From assembly GCA_028565635.1 (NCBI GenBank), contig JAOXYB010048002.1, positions 1-12,071 on the forward strand: DNA of 12,071 nucleotides. Reading direction: 5' to 3'. Below are positions 1 to 8,042 of the stretch, one piece after another. The number at the start of each line of letters is the position of its first letter. Within the stretch, counting starts at the first letter, position 1. The position numbers were made by a program, and so were the translations under genes. This stretch comes from Phoronis ovalis (lineage: Eukaryota; Phoronida; Phoronidae). A model generated the notes under the pieces. That model was not told the origin of the DNA. It searched no databases and was given only the letters and a program-made list of their open reading frames with translations.

Positions 1-74
1 TATATATAATATTGTTTTTGTTAAGAGACAAAAGTTGCTATTAAAACAAGCGAATTACACCTCCTTTACCTCAC

Positions 75-239
75 CTAAGCAAGATCCGTTGCACAGTAAA
101 TATACTGTTTTGTCCCCTATACAGCCATACTCCGGGTTTGGAGGAGGTGGGTTAGTACAGTTGCGAGTTAGTATGTAATATCCTGGCCCGCACGACGAAC
201 TACAATCACCTACTGTCCACGTAGACCACCCACCATAAT
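75..239 (-). CDS. TSP1-repeat exon 10 (last in window)
   Basis: A 55-codon TSP1 repeat between acceptor TTTCCCTTGCAG|AT and donor CTTAG|GTGAGG, phase 1 at both ends. It reads YGGWSTW, CSSSCGPG (full POFUT2 consensus), LTRNC, a proline-rich NPPPPNPEYGC turn, LLC and GSC; six cysteines. NCT and NGS sequons are present. The split first codon depends on the exon before it: C+AT (His) after exon 9, or G+AT (Asp) if exon 9 is skipped and exon 8 is joined directly. The good donor means the gene continues to the left of position 1. Confidence 0.93.
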
Positions 240-414
240 CTGCAAGGGAAACATTGGTAAACTGAAGCAACATATTATACAACTGACAAATGTGTTCGTG
301 ATAAAGCTGTATAACAAAAAATATTCACAATTTTGGAAATTCCAGAACCAACCGTTTATTTTACATTAGATCTGAATTAGTCACAAAACGGAAGAGCTTG
401 TTATTCTCACTGAC

Positions 415-588
415 GCGGACAAGGCATCATGGTGTCGCACAGATCAAATCTAACGTCTGGTCCATCACATTCCTTGCCGTTGTATTTTGGAATGGGATCT
501 GTGCAATATCTCTGTAGCTTGCGTTTTCCAACGTCGCCCTGTCCAACACAATTATCATCTATAACCCAACTGGACCAACCACCATCAA
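415..588 (-). CDS. TSP1-repeat exon 9, missing one conserved cysteine
   Basis: The acceptor is CCCCCTATCAG|TT. The repeat starts DGGWSSW and ends MPCP, with PIPKYNGKEC in the usual turn, so the family is clear. Between the first cysteine and the arginine layer it reads DNCVGQGDVGKRKLQRYC: the CxxxCG core is replaced and the second cysteine is gone, leaving five. In group-1 TSP1 folds (pairs 1-5, 2-6, 3-4) this would leave the last cysteine unpaired. The frame-keeping donor is C|GTCAGT, a poor match to consensus, giving 174 bp. A better-looking GTGAGA four bases on would add four bases, shift the frame and stop within exon 10. Reading through the intron meets TGA two codons after the donor. 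Expressed but specialised, often skipped, or decaying are all possible. Confidence 0.82.
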
Positions 589-950
589 CTGATAGGGGGA
601 AAAAATCAAGAATGGTGATTTGTAATTTCACTTCGTTATACATGTAATTCAATGAATAGAAATATACTATTTACAAAATATGTTACGGACTGGAACTGTA
701 GCCGATATGATGATATAGTAAGACGGCTCAGTCCCATATTGTTATTGTATTTCGAAGATTATTAGGCCTATATCAACATAATATGCCTAGTCCTGGTTTC
801 ATGACGTGTAGCTCTTGATAATCTGACTTGTGAGCTGTGCAAAGAGTCATGGAATCTTATATGGCCAATTACAGTGAAAGTGCTCAAACTTGGGAATCTA
901 TGTAATTCCTACCACATGAGTTCAAATATCACCGTCCTGATACTCTCCGA

Positions 951-1146
951 TTATCCAACTTCAACTCCCACTACTACTATGGCCATTTGCAACTCCTGCG
1001 CTGGCACCCAGGGGGGTGGAATACTCGCCAAAAAAACTAGATTGGTGGTGTGTGACGCCTAGGGTAAAGCACACTTACTGCATGGTAAAAACTGCATTCA
1101 GGAGTTTCAAATGATGATGGGAGTAATGGAAGTTGAAGTTTAATAA
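951..1146. repeat. Foldback element with 48-bp imperfect inverted repeats
   Basis: Positions 951-998 pair with the reverse complement of 1099-1146 at about 38 of 48 positions (for example AACTTCAACT and AACTCCTG are shared), around a 100-bp centre. The centre contains a GC-rich stretch GGGGGGTGGAATACTCGCC. No clear target-site duplication was found, so it may be an old MITE or a foldback. It lies within the 589-1557 intron, which otherwise shows nothing recognisable. The plus-strand open frame across it is not considered a gene. Confidence 0.65.
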
Positions 1147-1557
1147 TGAGACCGTGAAGGGAATTCACACTTTTGGGCTACATATGCAGGAATATAATTT
1201 TTCATAAGCGTGAATTCTAATTGGCTCTCCCTGCCCTGGTGATTAATGAAATAAGATAACCATCTTTGGGCGCATATCTGTCCGCGATTATAAACTCAAG
1301 TAACATAATCAACATGGAATCTACCACCATTACAATGTATTTTTGGATTATTCTACTTTGGACATTTTGCAAGTAGTAGAACTATCTGACAACAACATAT
1401 GTTTGCTTTTGTACCCTTGTATATATTCAAACAATCTCAAGCAATTTCATGGAGGAAATATTATAACAGAATTTAGGAAACTATAATAGTTTTGGAACCT
1501 ATTATAGTTATTTATTTAATTCTAATATATGAAACCATAAAGGACGATTTTAAGTAC

Positions 1558-1737
1558 CTGAGCAGTTAGTACCAATAAAACAGACGTCTGAAATGGAAAT
1601 GTTTCCAATACAGAAATTGCCACCATGTTGAGGAATGGGATTATTGCAGCTTCTTGTTCGTGTTAACAAACCATATCCACAGCCGTTCGTTGTATTACAA
1701 CCTGCTGGATAAATCCATTCTCCCCATCCGCCATGAA
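1558..1737 (-). CDS. TSP1-repeat exon 8
   Basis: A 60-codon TSP1 repeat found by translating the minus strand between acceptor ATAAATTAAAG|TT and donor CTCAG|GTACTT, phase 1 at both ends. It reads HGGWGEW, then CNTTNGCGYG, in which the first and second cysteines are five residues apart instead of three, then LTRTRSC, NPIPQHGGNFC, DVC and NCS. Six cysteines, with sequons NTT and NIS. The wider first loop breaks the POFUT2 consensus. Like exon 7, its acceptor lacks a pyrimidine run next to the AG and shows TTTATAAA just upstream. Its donor is also weak after GTA. Confidence 0.9.
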
Positions 1738-2914
1738 CTTTAATTTATAAAAAGATGGGTTTTCAGTTACTTTGGAAACAAGAACTCTACAGATTTAATT
1801 TGTTTTACCTCACAAATTTACATGTGGTGAACATGTCAGATGTATCGGAATCATAGGTTTACAGTTAAACCACCAACAGCAGAAATTCCCTAAAGCATAA
1901 GTCTGAAAGTTTGAGAATCATAATTTCCACCTAACCAGTTACCTACGGGACCACAAGCTGAAGTCCTCACAGTCTTACAATAACCAAATAGATTACTTAA
2001 AAGTTCATTCAATTAAAATACAGTATGTCACCTGGGATATTAAAACTTGAGAACGTTTCACTTAATTTTTTATCATAATGTTGTGTATTTGAATTAAAGT
2101 TTTTGGTTGTAAGAATGAAAAAAATACTCATTATTATTATGACACTTTCTCATTTGACACAGAAAATGTAAAATGATGTTCAGATTGTTTACATAAAACG
2201 TCGCTTTATTACAAACGTTCCCAGCATGCAATGTGTTAAAGAAAAATGAAGCAATTCTTCGGTCGTTGAGCTGATTTAGTGGTTTGGTTCAACGTTGCTT
2301 CTACCAAATGCCCCCCAAATGCATACAAATGGTATATTTCAAGTTTACGAATACGCAATTATCCCGTATCTCTGATTGTTATAAATAAATGTATTTCAGA
2401 AAAGATAACAGCTTAAAAATAAAAAGGATATTCGTCCAAAATCAAACGTTTGCATCAACTAATATAATAGAGAAAAAATGGATGGGAAAACATACTAATT
2501 TATCATAAGTTAGCATACAGCCTAAGTACACCATTAGATTCTCCATTAAACTGAATAGAAAATTGTTGTAACGTTCATGCACATATCAAACAGATCAACT
2601 TTTTCGGAACTGTTATCTCTTCATAATGTGAGCGTACACTCTTCCATACACTACCAATTAATTTGTCGTACAGTCTTGTCCATACTAATTTTGAGAATAT
2701 CGCGTTAGAACAAAATCGACCCATGAATCACACTATTCCTGTGGCAAATAAGTCCGAATTCAAAATCCGATTTTTAAAAAATTGTAATGATCTCTGGGAT
2801 TTTTTTACTTTAGTCAATAAGTACAACATGTTGACATTACAAAACACCCAAAATTAAAATGTCACGTCCCAAAAAAGAAAATAAATACGTGTACTGTATG
2901 CCGGTACTACTAAC
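1738..2914. other. Intron between exons 7 and 8, nothing recognised
   Basis: 1.2 kb of AT-rich DNA with no inverted-end element or TSP1 exon that I could see. A plus-strand open frame at 2663-2857 has no ATG in good context and no family resemblance, and is taken as chance. Confidence 0.6.
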
Positions 2915-3079
2915 CTGAACATGGTTTTTCATTACACGTGGCATTTTCTGTATCCGGTCCTGAACAGTTGTGTCCTCCAAATAACGGTTCCTCACACACT
3001 CGTTGTCTTAATCTCCAACCACCTCCGCATGGTGCATTGCAAATGGTTATGTAATTCCACGAATGCCAAAATCCATTTA
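2915..3079 (-). CDS. TSP1-repeat exon 7
   Basis: A 55-codon TSP1 repeat too interrupted for a simple ATG-based ORF search. It reads NGFWHSW, CNAPCGGG (proline before the second cysteine, so no O-fucose site), RLRQRVC, a shortened EEPLFGGHNC turn, then TC and KPCS; six cysteines. NAT and NCS sequons are visible. The donor TTCAG|GTTAGT is acceptable. The acceptor is weak: TTTATAAAG|TA, with no pyrimidine run directly before the AAG. Phase 1 at both ends and the domain itself support the boundary. The start residue is valine from G+TA. Confidence 0.9.
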
Positions 3080-3408
3080 CTTTATAAAGTAATGTAGGGA
3101 ATTAATGAATATTTGATCCTCACTAGCATCTAGCAGCACGTCCGATGTGAATTCTATCTGATTTGTATTTATTTTCAGTATTAAAAGTGTTTGCGTCTTG
3201 CCTTCATAAGGTAGTAAATACACTACTTAGTTCGACTTTAGCAGTGTTTTTCAGGGGTTGTCAAGGATCATATAAATTAATTGTTCAGAAGCAATTTTGC
3301 CGAAAATTCATAAATATTTGTTAACCGTTATTTGTGTATCAAAGGAATACTTTAATTTATTCAAAATAGAAAAAAAACTTCGTCTAAATTACACTCTGTT
3401 TATGATAC

Positions 3409-3579
3409 CTGGACATTGTTTTTCAGCAGCACACTCATAAATGTATTGGCTAAAACCTATGCAATCTAAACCACCGTATTTGGGTGCCGGGTTCCTACAT
3501 GCACGTGACCTTGTCATGGCACCTTTGCCGCATGTTGTGCTACAACTGGAGTTTGTCCATGATGACCATTCTCCATCAA
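3409..3579 (-). CDS. TSP1-repeat exon 6
   Basis: A 57-codon TSP1 repeat with a good pyrimidine-rich acceptor (TTTTTTTACCTTTAG|TT) and a weaker donor CCAG|GTATCA, both phase 1. It is the most canonical repeat of the set: DGEWSSW, CSTTCGKG (full POFUT2 consensus), TRSRAC, NPAPKYGGLDC, YEC and QCP, with six cysteines. One N-glycosylation sequon (NSS) precedes the first cysteine. Only about 300 bp of intron separates it from each neighbour, the tightest spacing in the window. Confidence 0.95.
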
Positions 3580-3883
3580 CTAAAGGTAAAAAAAAATGTG
3601 TAACTTACAATAAACTCTGTAAATGCAGAAAAGTAGAAACATTCTAAGAAAAAAGTCTAAAACTATAACAAGTCAGGGTAGGCGTCAGGCAAAAACATTA
3701 AAAATAATCCGAAGCCTACCTTAATGTTACTACAAGTATTAAGTGGACGGAATTATTACATACTTGCTTGCAACATTCATAACGAATGCTATTACTTTCA
3801 TGCCATTTTTTTGTACACAGGTAGAAAGAAAGCAGCTGTCTTATCTAAGTGAACACATGTAAGCTATTCTATAATACACTTAC

Positions 3884-4057
3884 TAGGACAAGGATTCTCA
3901 AAACCACACACGCGGGTGGATCTATCATTTCCCTCACAGTCTAAACCACCATGTGACGGTACGGGGATAGTGCAGGTTCGACGAACTGTCTCATTTCCAA
4001 GTCCGCAGTATGTGTTGCACACTGACATAACAGACCAAGCAGACCACCCTCCATCAA
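3884..4057 (-). CDS. TSP1-repeat exon 5
   Basis: A 58-codon TSP1 repeat between GTTGAATAG|TT and a strong donor CCTA|GTAAGTG. It starts DGGWSAW, has CNTYCGLG with tyrosine in place of the usual Ser/Thr before the second cysteine (so no O-fucosylation site), VRRTC in the arginine layer, a PVPSHGGLDC turn and closes with NPCP. Six cysteines are present, and one sequon (NET). The last base is A, so the codon joining it to exon 6 is ATT (isoleucine) rather than the valine found at most junctions. It lies 2.5 kb downstream of exon 4; that intron holds the 4721-5676 element. Confidence 0.93.
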
Positions 4058-4907
4058 CTATTCAACAAGAAAGAGTGAAGTTTAAGTAAATAAGTCAGAA
4101 TTGCAAAATTCTGAACTCATATTCAGTGTTCAACATAACTGTACATACATATCAGTTCGTTGTCATAGTTTTCGATTGCCGCCACATCATCTGTATATGT
4201 TCTGCCCATTTACGAACATGTCAAATATCTGGGTTTTCAGAAGTATTGACAAGGGATCAGCATTGATGAGGACGTATATGATGATATGATCCATTTTCAT
4301 TTTGTATCTATCCATAAGGTAACATGGGTTTGATACATATGCTTATACTTTTACTGCAATCGTCTAAAAAGAAATTGCTGTATCATTTGTGTGTAAGGTA
4401 TACACATATTGGAAGGATGTTACATTGTAAGTCACATATACAGGTAAACATTTAGGATGGTTTGTGTATTTGCCGTTGACAAAAGTCAGTGAAGGTGTCA
4501 CTTCGTCAGTTCTCGTCAATTTCAATACACACACATTACGCATAATAGTCTGACATGACCTAAAATTCCATTTAAATCACTGGTTAGATTCAGTCTGATG
4601 CAATATCATTTTGGTACATGATATGGCCCGTCCCGTCTACGAAAACAATCGCATTTATATATGCCGTCCCATGCCCGCGGCATGTCGATCACTCCCGTTA
4701 ATTTCGACCTGGGCACTTGAGCTGAAAGGGTCGTTGTCGTAAGGGGTACTACACTCACAAAAAGCTTCCAATTTCTAGTATCTGTTTATGCCGTGTATTT
4801 CAAGTTTATTTTTACCAGACTTAATTATTTTTTGTTTGAAAAAAGCCTAGCAAAAAGATAGGTGGTATTATCACGCGAAAAGGTAATTTAGGGAGGAACT
4901 TAACTTG

Positions 4908-5000
4908 TGACGTCACATGTCAACCGTTGATAAAATGATCTCCATGTGACAAATTACAGGGTGTTCTAACCAATAGGCTGGAGTAACTTAGCATATAAAT
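4908..5000 (+). promoter_or_regulatory. Promoter-like cluster (CRE, CCAAT, TATA) inside the element
   Basis: The plus strand shows a palindromic cyclic-AMP response element TGACGTCA at 4908-4915, an AACCAAT box at 4968-4974 and TATAAAT at 4994-5000. Order and spacing resemble a RNA polymerase II promoter that would start near 5025-5030. No convincing coding frame lies downstream on this strand; the first ATG (5014) gives only 18 codons. It might drive a non-coding transcript of the element. Motif match only. Confidence 0.3.
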
Positions 5001-5191
5001 AAGGATAATTGACATGTGGGATGGACTAAGAACAAACTGTGCCATCTCAGGTCGGGTGTACCTAAGCTAGATCGCGATTCTATTTGGAATGGGAGGCCTG
5101 TAAAGTGGATAAATCAAATTTGCAATAAGGTACTTGCAATAATGTTATTAGGTACAGCCAGGTACACCTAGATAATTATATTACCTTTATG

Positions 5192-5482
5192 TTACAGTTT
5201 GTTTTGTGAAAATCCATCCAGTATAAGTTGCTCCAGAGCAAAAAGAACAACCCCCCCCTAAAAAATCACAAGCATTTAAATTGTCTATTTTTTGTGCACG
5301 TGAGCCAACTTCGCCATAAAAAAATCTATTTCAATTTGATTCTTTTTTTTACTCACAAATATGTTTGATGTTAAGTTTAATACTTTGCGGACAATTTTCG
5401 CAAGGCGGAAAACTTGTATACCCATTAGAAAATCATATAAATGTTTTTGCAAAACTTTCTCTTCACCAATAAGTTCCGCCAT
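5192..5482 (-). CDS. Hypothetical two-exon mini-gene inside the transposon-like element
   Basis: Not a recognised family. Exon a runs from ATG at 5482 to 5357 (42 codons, starting MAELIGEEKV and rich in Leu, Val, Lys and Arg); a near-perfect donor follows, TTT|GTGAGT. After a 99-bp intron the acceptor TTTTTTAG at 5258 leads into exon b, 5257-5192, 21 codons plus TAA (GGVVLFALEQ...), in frame at phase 0. The ATG context is AAAAAATGGCGGAAC, which matches a YY1-type initiator. The minus strand upstream shows a TATA-like TTATAAG at about 5524-5530 and CACGTG at 5502-5507. The predicted peptide is about 63 residues with no visible signal peptide or catalytic motif. It could be the retained first exon of a transposase gene, a captured host fragment, or chance. 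Exon b starts in a run of eight G, so its frame depends on exact base count. Confidence 0.35.
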
Positions 5483-5501
5483 TTTTTAAACCTAGGTATT
5501 A

Positions 5502-5530
5502 CACGTGACCGGAACTCTCCCTCTTATAAG
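5502..5530 (-). promoter_or_regulatory. Possible promoter of the mini-gene (TATA-like, E-box)
   Basis: Read on the minus strand, TTATAAG (about 5530-5524) is followed by CACGTG (5507-5502) and, about 20 bases later, the ATG at 5482 in AATGGCGG context. The TATA to ATG distance of about 45 bp would leave a very short 5' leader. Motif match only; it points toward the plus-strand cluster at 4908-5000. Confidence 0.3.
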
Positions 5531-5676
5531 CGAGATTTCCCTTTTCTGAGTACATACTGCCTGAAGCCGGGTATGGTTATGGGTAGTTGCTAATTTAGAG
5601 GTTCAGGTCTGTATACGTTAATGTATCCTGGGTACATTTCTGTAGTACCCCTTGCGACAGCGACCCTTTCAGCGCT

Positions 5677-6572
5677 ACTTGAACGGCTGAAGAATAACAT
5701 GTACATACTGTGGTTTTAGCTGGAGGGTCTCATAATGTTAAAAAGGGCTTTGCTGATAGGATAAAAAATAAGTTATGGACTCTGTTTTGGTATTGGATGT
5801 TTTATAAAGAAAAAAAACTAATAAAAGAAAAATAAGGAAATGAAACGGTTGTGTGGTAATAACTTTATAACTTTATCTGGTTATCTGCATGCCTGGTCAC
5901 ACTCACTAACTCATCATGTTTTGAAGGAACTTACACAATATGAATGTGCATAGGACAAAGTCAGAGGTAATTGCATACAATTAACTGTTTCTAGTAAACA
6001 ATGTACGTATGTGTTGGTAGGTGGAAAAATGTAAATTGATCATATGGCAATTTAAAATGTTTGGCGTATTACAATAAATACTATTTATTGCTGCTACTTA
6101 AACATAACAATTTATTCGCCGATGTCACCCATCATAATATATAACCCAGAATGGGTCATATAATTTTACAAACCATGACAAGTGAATAGTCTCATTAAAA
6201 AAAGCATCAATTTACTTTATTTCAGTAAACCAAGGATCTATGAATTTTAAATGTTTTTGCATAAAAATGATTACTACGCATACAAATGATGTGAAGAAGT
6301 GGTCTGACTCAATTAAACGACGTATAACACTCAAGTGAGTGGATTGCAATAGAAGATGTTACACGTCAGTCTGTCAAGTATTGTGTACTAAGGTGTCATT
6401 CTTAGTATTGATTATATCGATGTTTATGCGCGCGCACACTGACGCAAAAAACAAAACAACTACAACTGAAGAGCTGACATTTTACATAAAATTATAATAA
6501 TAAACTTGTGACGTATTGAATGTTTTTGTGCAATGAGTATACATGCAAAGTGAAAACTTAAAGCTTACTAGC
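5677..6572. other. Right part of the intron between exons 4 and 5, nothing recognised
   Basis: AT-rich with a few short palindromes such as AATAAATACTATTTATT near 6073. No exon or element boundary found. The left part of the same intron, 4058-4714, is likewise plain apart from a small CATGCC-CGC-GGCATG hairpin at 4670-4684. Confidence 0.55.
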
Positions 6573-6758
6573 CTGAACATGGTGGAGTGGCACAGCATGG
6601 CACATTAAAATAACACAGCTGTACTTCTTCAGGCTCGCCACGGCATGGTAAACCATTGTAAGGTTCAGGATTATCACATGTTCGATGTCGGACACTTCTC
6701 CCATAGCCGCAAGTTACCGAACAGCTGCTTAAACTCCATTCTGACCAACCTCCGTCCA
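6573..6758 (-). CDS. TSP1-repeat exon 4, with extra cysteine pair and probable GC donor
   Basis: The acceptor TTTCATCAACAG|TG is clear. The 62-codon repeat reads [31 protein letters not shown], then a longer tail [10 protein letters not shown]. It has eight cysteines rather than six; the extra two lie in the tail. CSVTCGYG is a full match to the POFUT2 O-fucosylation consensus. The 3' edge is the odd part: the phase-1 position used by all the other exons reads CAG|GCTAGT, so there is no GT. Using GC as donor keeps the length at 186 bp and the frame open into exon 5. The nearby GT (GGCTA|GTAAGC) would shift the frame and give a stop at the second codon of exon 5. If the intron is not removed, GGC is followed at once by TAG, so the exon could also end a short isoform. 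Domain certain, 3' boundary less so. Confidence 0.85.
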
Positions 6759-7011
6759 CTGTTGATGAAATTAAAGTTACTGGTCAGTCTCACTCATATA
6801 TAGTAATGCGTTTAAAAAAAATAACTTACATTTAAAAAAACATATATCGTAAAAAATGTTTAAACATGGTAAACAATATTTCCGTTATGTGTACTTTGAT
6901 TAGATTTTGGTGATGGTATAGAGGTTATATATTCACCTCTATATGCAATAGTAAGAACATTTTTCGTTGCTTGTGCATTCTATACATATTTTATTCCGGT
7001 TAACTATGAAT

Positions 7012-7339
7012 GAGGGCTATAGGGGGGAGTGGTCTGAGCAGCGAGCATTAGGGTCTGTTAAATCCAAGCAGCGAGCACTGTCTTGGTCTGTTAAGTGCGA
7101 GCAGCGAGCAGTGTCTTTTGGCGACCATTTTATTTGTTTGTTTCCTAATTTTTTAAACTATTTTCTTTTGTCAAGGTTTTTTTATTGTCGATTTCTTGGC
7201 GACCGTTTTTTTTATTTGCCTATTTTTATTGGCAACCGTTTTTTTGTTGTTGTTAATTTTTCTGGTTAAATGCGAGCAGCGAGCATTGCCGATTTGTAAG
7301 TGTGAGCATGGCACATTGGGGGTACCCCCCAACCCCCTC
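7012..7339. mobile_element. Short repeat element with GCGAGCA units, relative of the 8797-9262 element
   Basis: It begins with GAGCAGCGAGCA-bearing units, continues with T-rich GGCGACC(A/G)TTTT sub-repeats near 7120, 7198 and 7230, and ends with another GCGAGCAGCGAGCATTG (7272-7288) and a G/C-run GGGGGTACCCCCC. The same series of motifs appears on the opposite strand at 8930-9060, showing common descent. ATGAAT occurs at both edges (7006-7011 and 7340-7345), possibly a target-site duplication. Joining the two flanks recreates the roughly 50-bp repeat also seen at 7767 and 8712, which supports an insertion. Plus- and minus-strand open frames of about 100 codons across it are low-complexity shadows. 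Confidence 0.65.
7031..7119 (+). repeat. Tandem GGTCTGTTAA...GAGCAGCGAGCA units, period 33
   Basis: Two full units start at 7052 and 7085 (GGTCTGTTAA then AGCAGCGAGCA), with a shortened unit at 7031 lacking about 12 bases. A similar unit recurs at about 7262-7288 at the far end of the same element, and once on the minus strand at 9046-9061. Confidence 0.75.
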
Positions 7340-7390
7340 ATGAATATGCAACCTCCAATAGTCTTGCATACAATAATGAGTATGCTGATT
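7340..7390. repeat. 50-bp repeat, copy A
   Basis: Contains CCTCCAATAGTCTTGCATAC followed by AATAATGAGTATGCTGATT. It aligns with copies at 7767-7818 and 8712-8760. Its left edge is interrupted by the 7012-7339 element. Confidence 0.7.
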
Positions 7391-7766
7391 CTTATAGATG
7401 TCGTAGTGTTATCATTTGCAGCTGTTGTCCCTTGTAAAGAAAATATGTTGCAAAATATTACTGTTATTTTCTCACGACCCACGGATACACCTTAGAACCC
7501 TTGTGGTGTAAAGGCTGAACTGATGTCGTAATCGTGAAGAAAGCAGCTACTGACCGTACACTCCTTTGGATATTGACAACATTTATATGTTGTTTAACAC
7601 TTACTTTATGTAGTGTTTACAAAGATAGGCTGCGTGAGTAATAAGAACAGCTATAGCAGGTTTTGGAGATAACCACGTGGTAGTGCTGATGTTTTGTGTT
7701 CACCACTATCTAAAATGGTTAACGAGTTTTCCGAACTATGTATATTTTGTTCTGAATAGTAGGAAT

Positions 7767-7818
7767 TGAATAAGCGGCCTCCAATTATCGTGCATGGAAT
7801 AATAAAGTATGCTGCCGA
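7767..7818. repeat. 50-bp repeat, copy B
   Basis: TTGAATAAGCGGCCTCCAAT followed by TATCGTGCATGGAATAATAA and AGTATGCTG. It lies about 54 bp from the donor of TSP1 exon 3 and probably forms part of the segment duplicated together with the exon. Confidence 0.7.
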
Positions 7819-7871
7819 TAAAATGTAAAGAAAAATTCGTGGAAAAGGTATACCTGCTCTGGCCCGCTTAC

Positions 7872-8042
7872 CTGGGCAGTTCACGTGAGTATCACACACT
7901 GTAATGCTAGTGTTAGCTCCACCACAGTGTAGTCCCTGATACTCTGGCATTGGGTTATCACAGTAGCGAATTCTTGTCAGGTTTGCAATACCACAAGTTA
8001 CTGGACAAGTCGTATTGTGCCATTCACCCCAATTACCATTAA
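7872..8042 (-). CDS. TSP1-repeat exon 3
   Basis: A 57-codon TSP1 repeat with acceptor CATATTTTTAG|TT and donor CCCAG|GTAAGC, phase 1 at both ends. It has the NGNWGEW start, CPVTCGIAN, TRIRYC, a DNPMPEYQGL turn and six cysteines. Three N-glycosylation sequons (NTT, NLT, NTS) sit at the same places as in exon 1. It belongs to the young exon 1-2-3 group. Open reading continues for more than 200 bases past the donor into the intron, but that extension has no TSP1 character and is treated as intron. The junction with exon 4 makes a valine codon from G+TG. Confidence 0.95.

Larger units (their letters stand above)
4721..5676. mobile_element. 0.95-kb transposon-like element with 33-bp terminal inverted repeats
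   Basis: The left end 4721-4753 (starting GCTGAAAGGGTCG) and the reverse complement of 5641-5673 agree at 31 of 33 positions, ending in AAGGGGTACTACA. The direct repeat ACTTGA sits immediately left (4715-4720) and just right (5677-5682), a plausible target-site duplication of 5-6 bp; the right end has two or three extra bases (GCT) before it. No transposase-like reading frame of useful length is present, so it is a non-autonomous or internally deleted element. It carries promoter-like motifs on both strands and the hypothetical two-exon gene at 5192-5482. The superfamily is not assigned. It sits inside the intron between TSP1 exons 4 and 5. Confidence 0.8.

Noticed and set aside
429-647. Plus-strand open frame opposite exon 9
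   Set aside because: Antisense shadow of the TSP1 exon; no independent coding sign.
874-1062. Plus-strand 62-codon open frame
   Set aside because: Lies over the foldback element and has no family resemblance.
1900-1985. Minus-strand stretch reading TSACGPVGNW, reminiscent of a TSP1 core
   Set aside because: It lacks WxxW upstream and the remaining cysteines, has no phase-1 splice sites and soon meets a stop. Taken as chance.
2663-2857. Plus-strand 64-codon open frame
   Set aside because: Starts at a non-ATG codon, has no splice or domain support.
3441-3647. Plus-strand open frame opposite exon 6
   Set aside because: Antisense shadow of a clear TSP1 exon.
4670-4684. CATGCC-CGC-GGCATG perfect hairpin
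   Set aside because: Too short to interpret, no accompanying signal.
6918-6942. ATAGAGGT/ACCTCTAT inverted repeat
   Set aside because: Eight-base stem without T-tract or other context; expected by chance in AT-rich DNA.
7171-7482. About 100-codon open frames on both strands
   Set aside because: Low-complexity, driven by T/A runs of the repeat element.
7651-7871. Open frame continuing from exon 3 past its donor
   Set aside because: Strong GTAAGC donor at 7871 and no domain beyond it; intron read-through.
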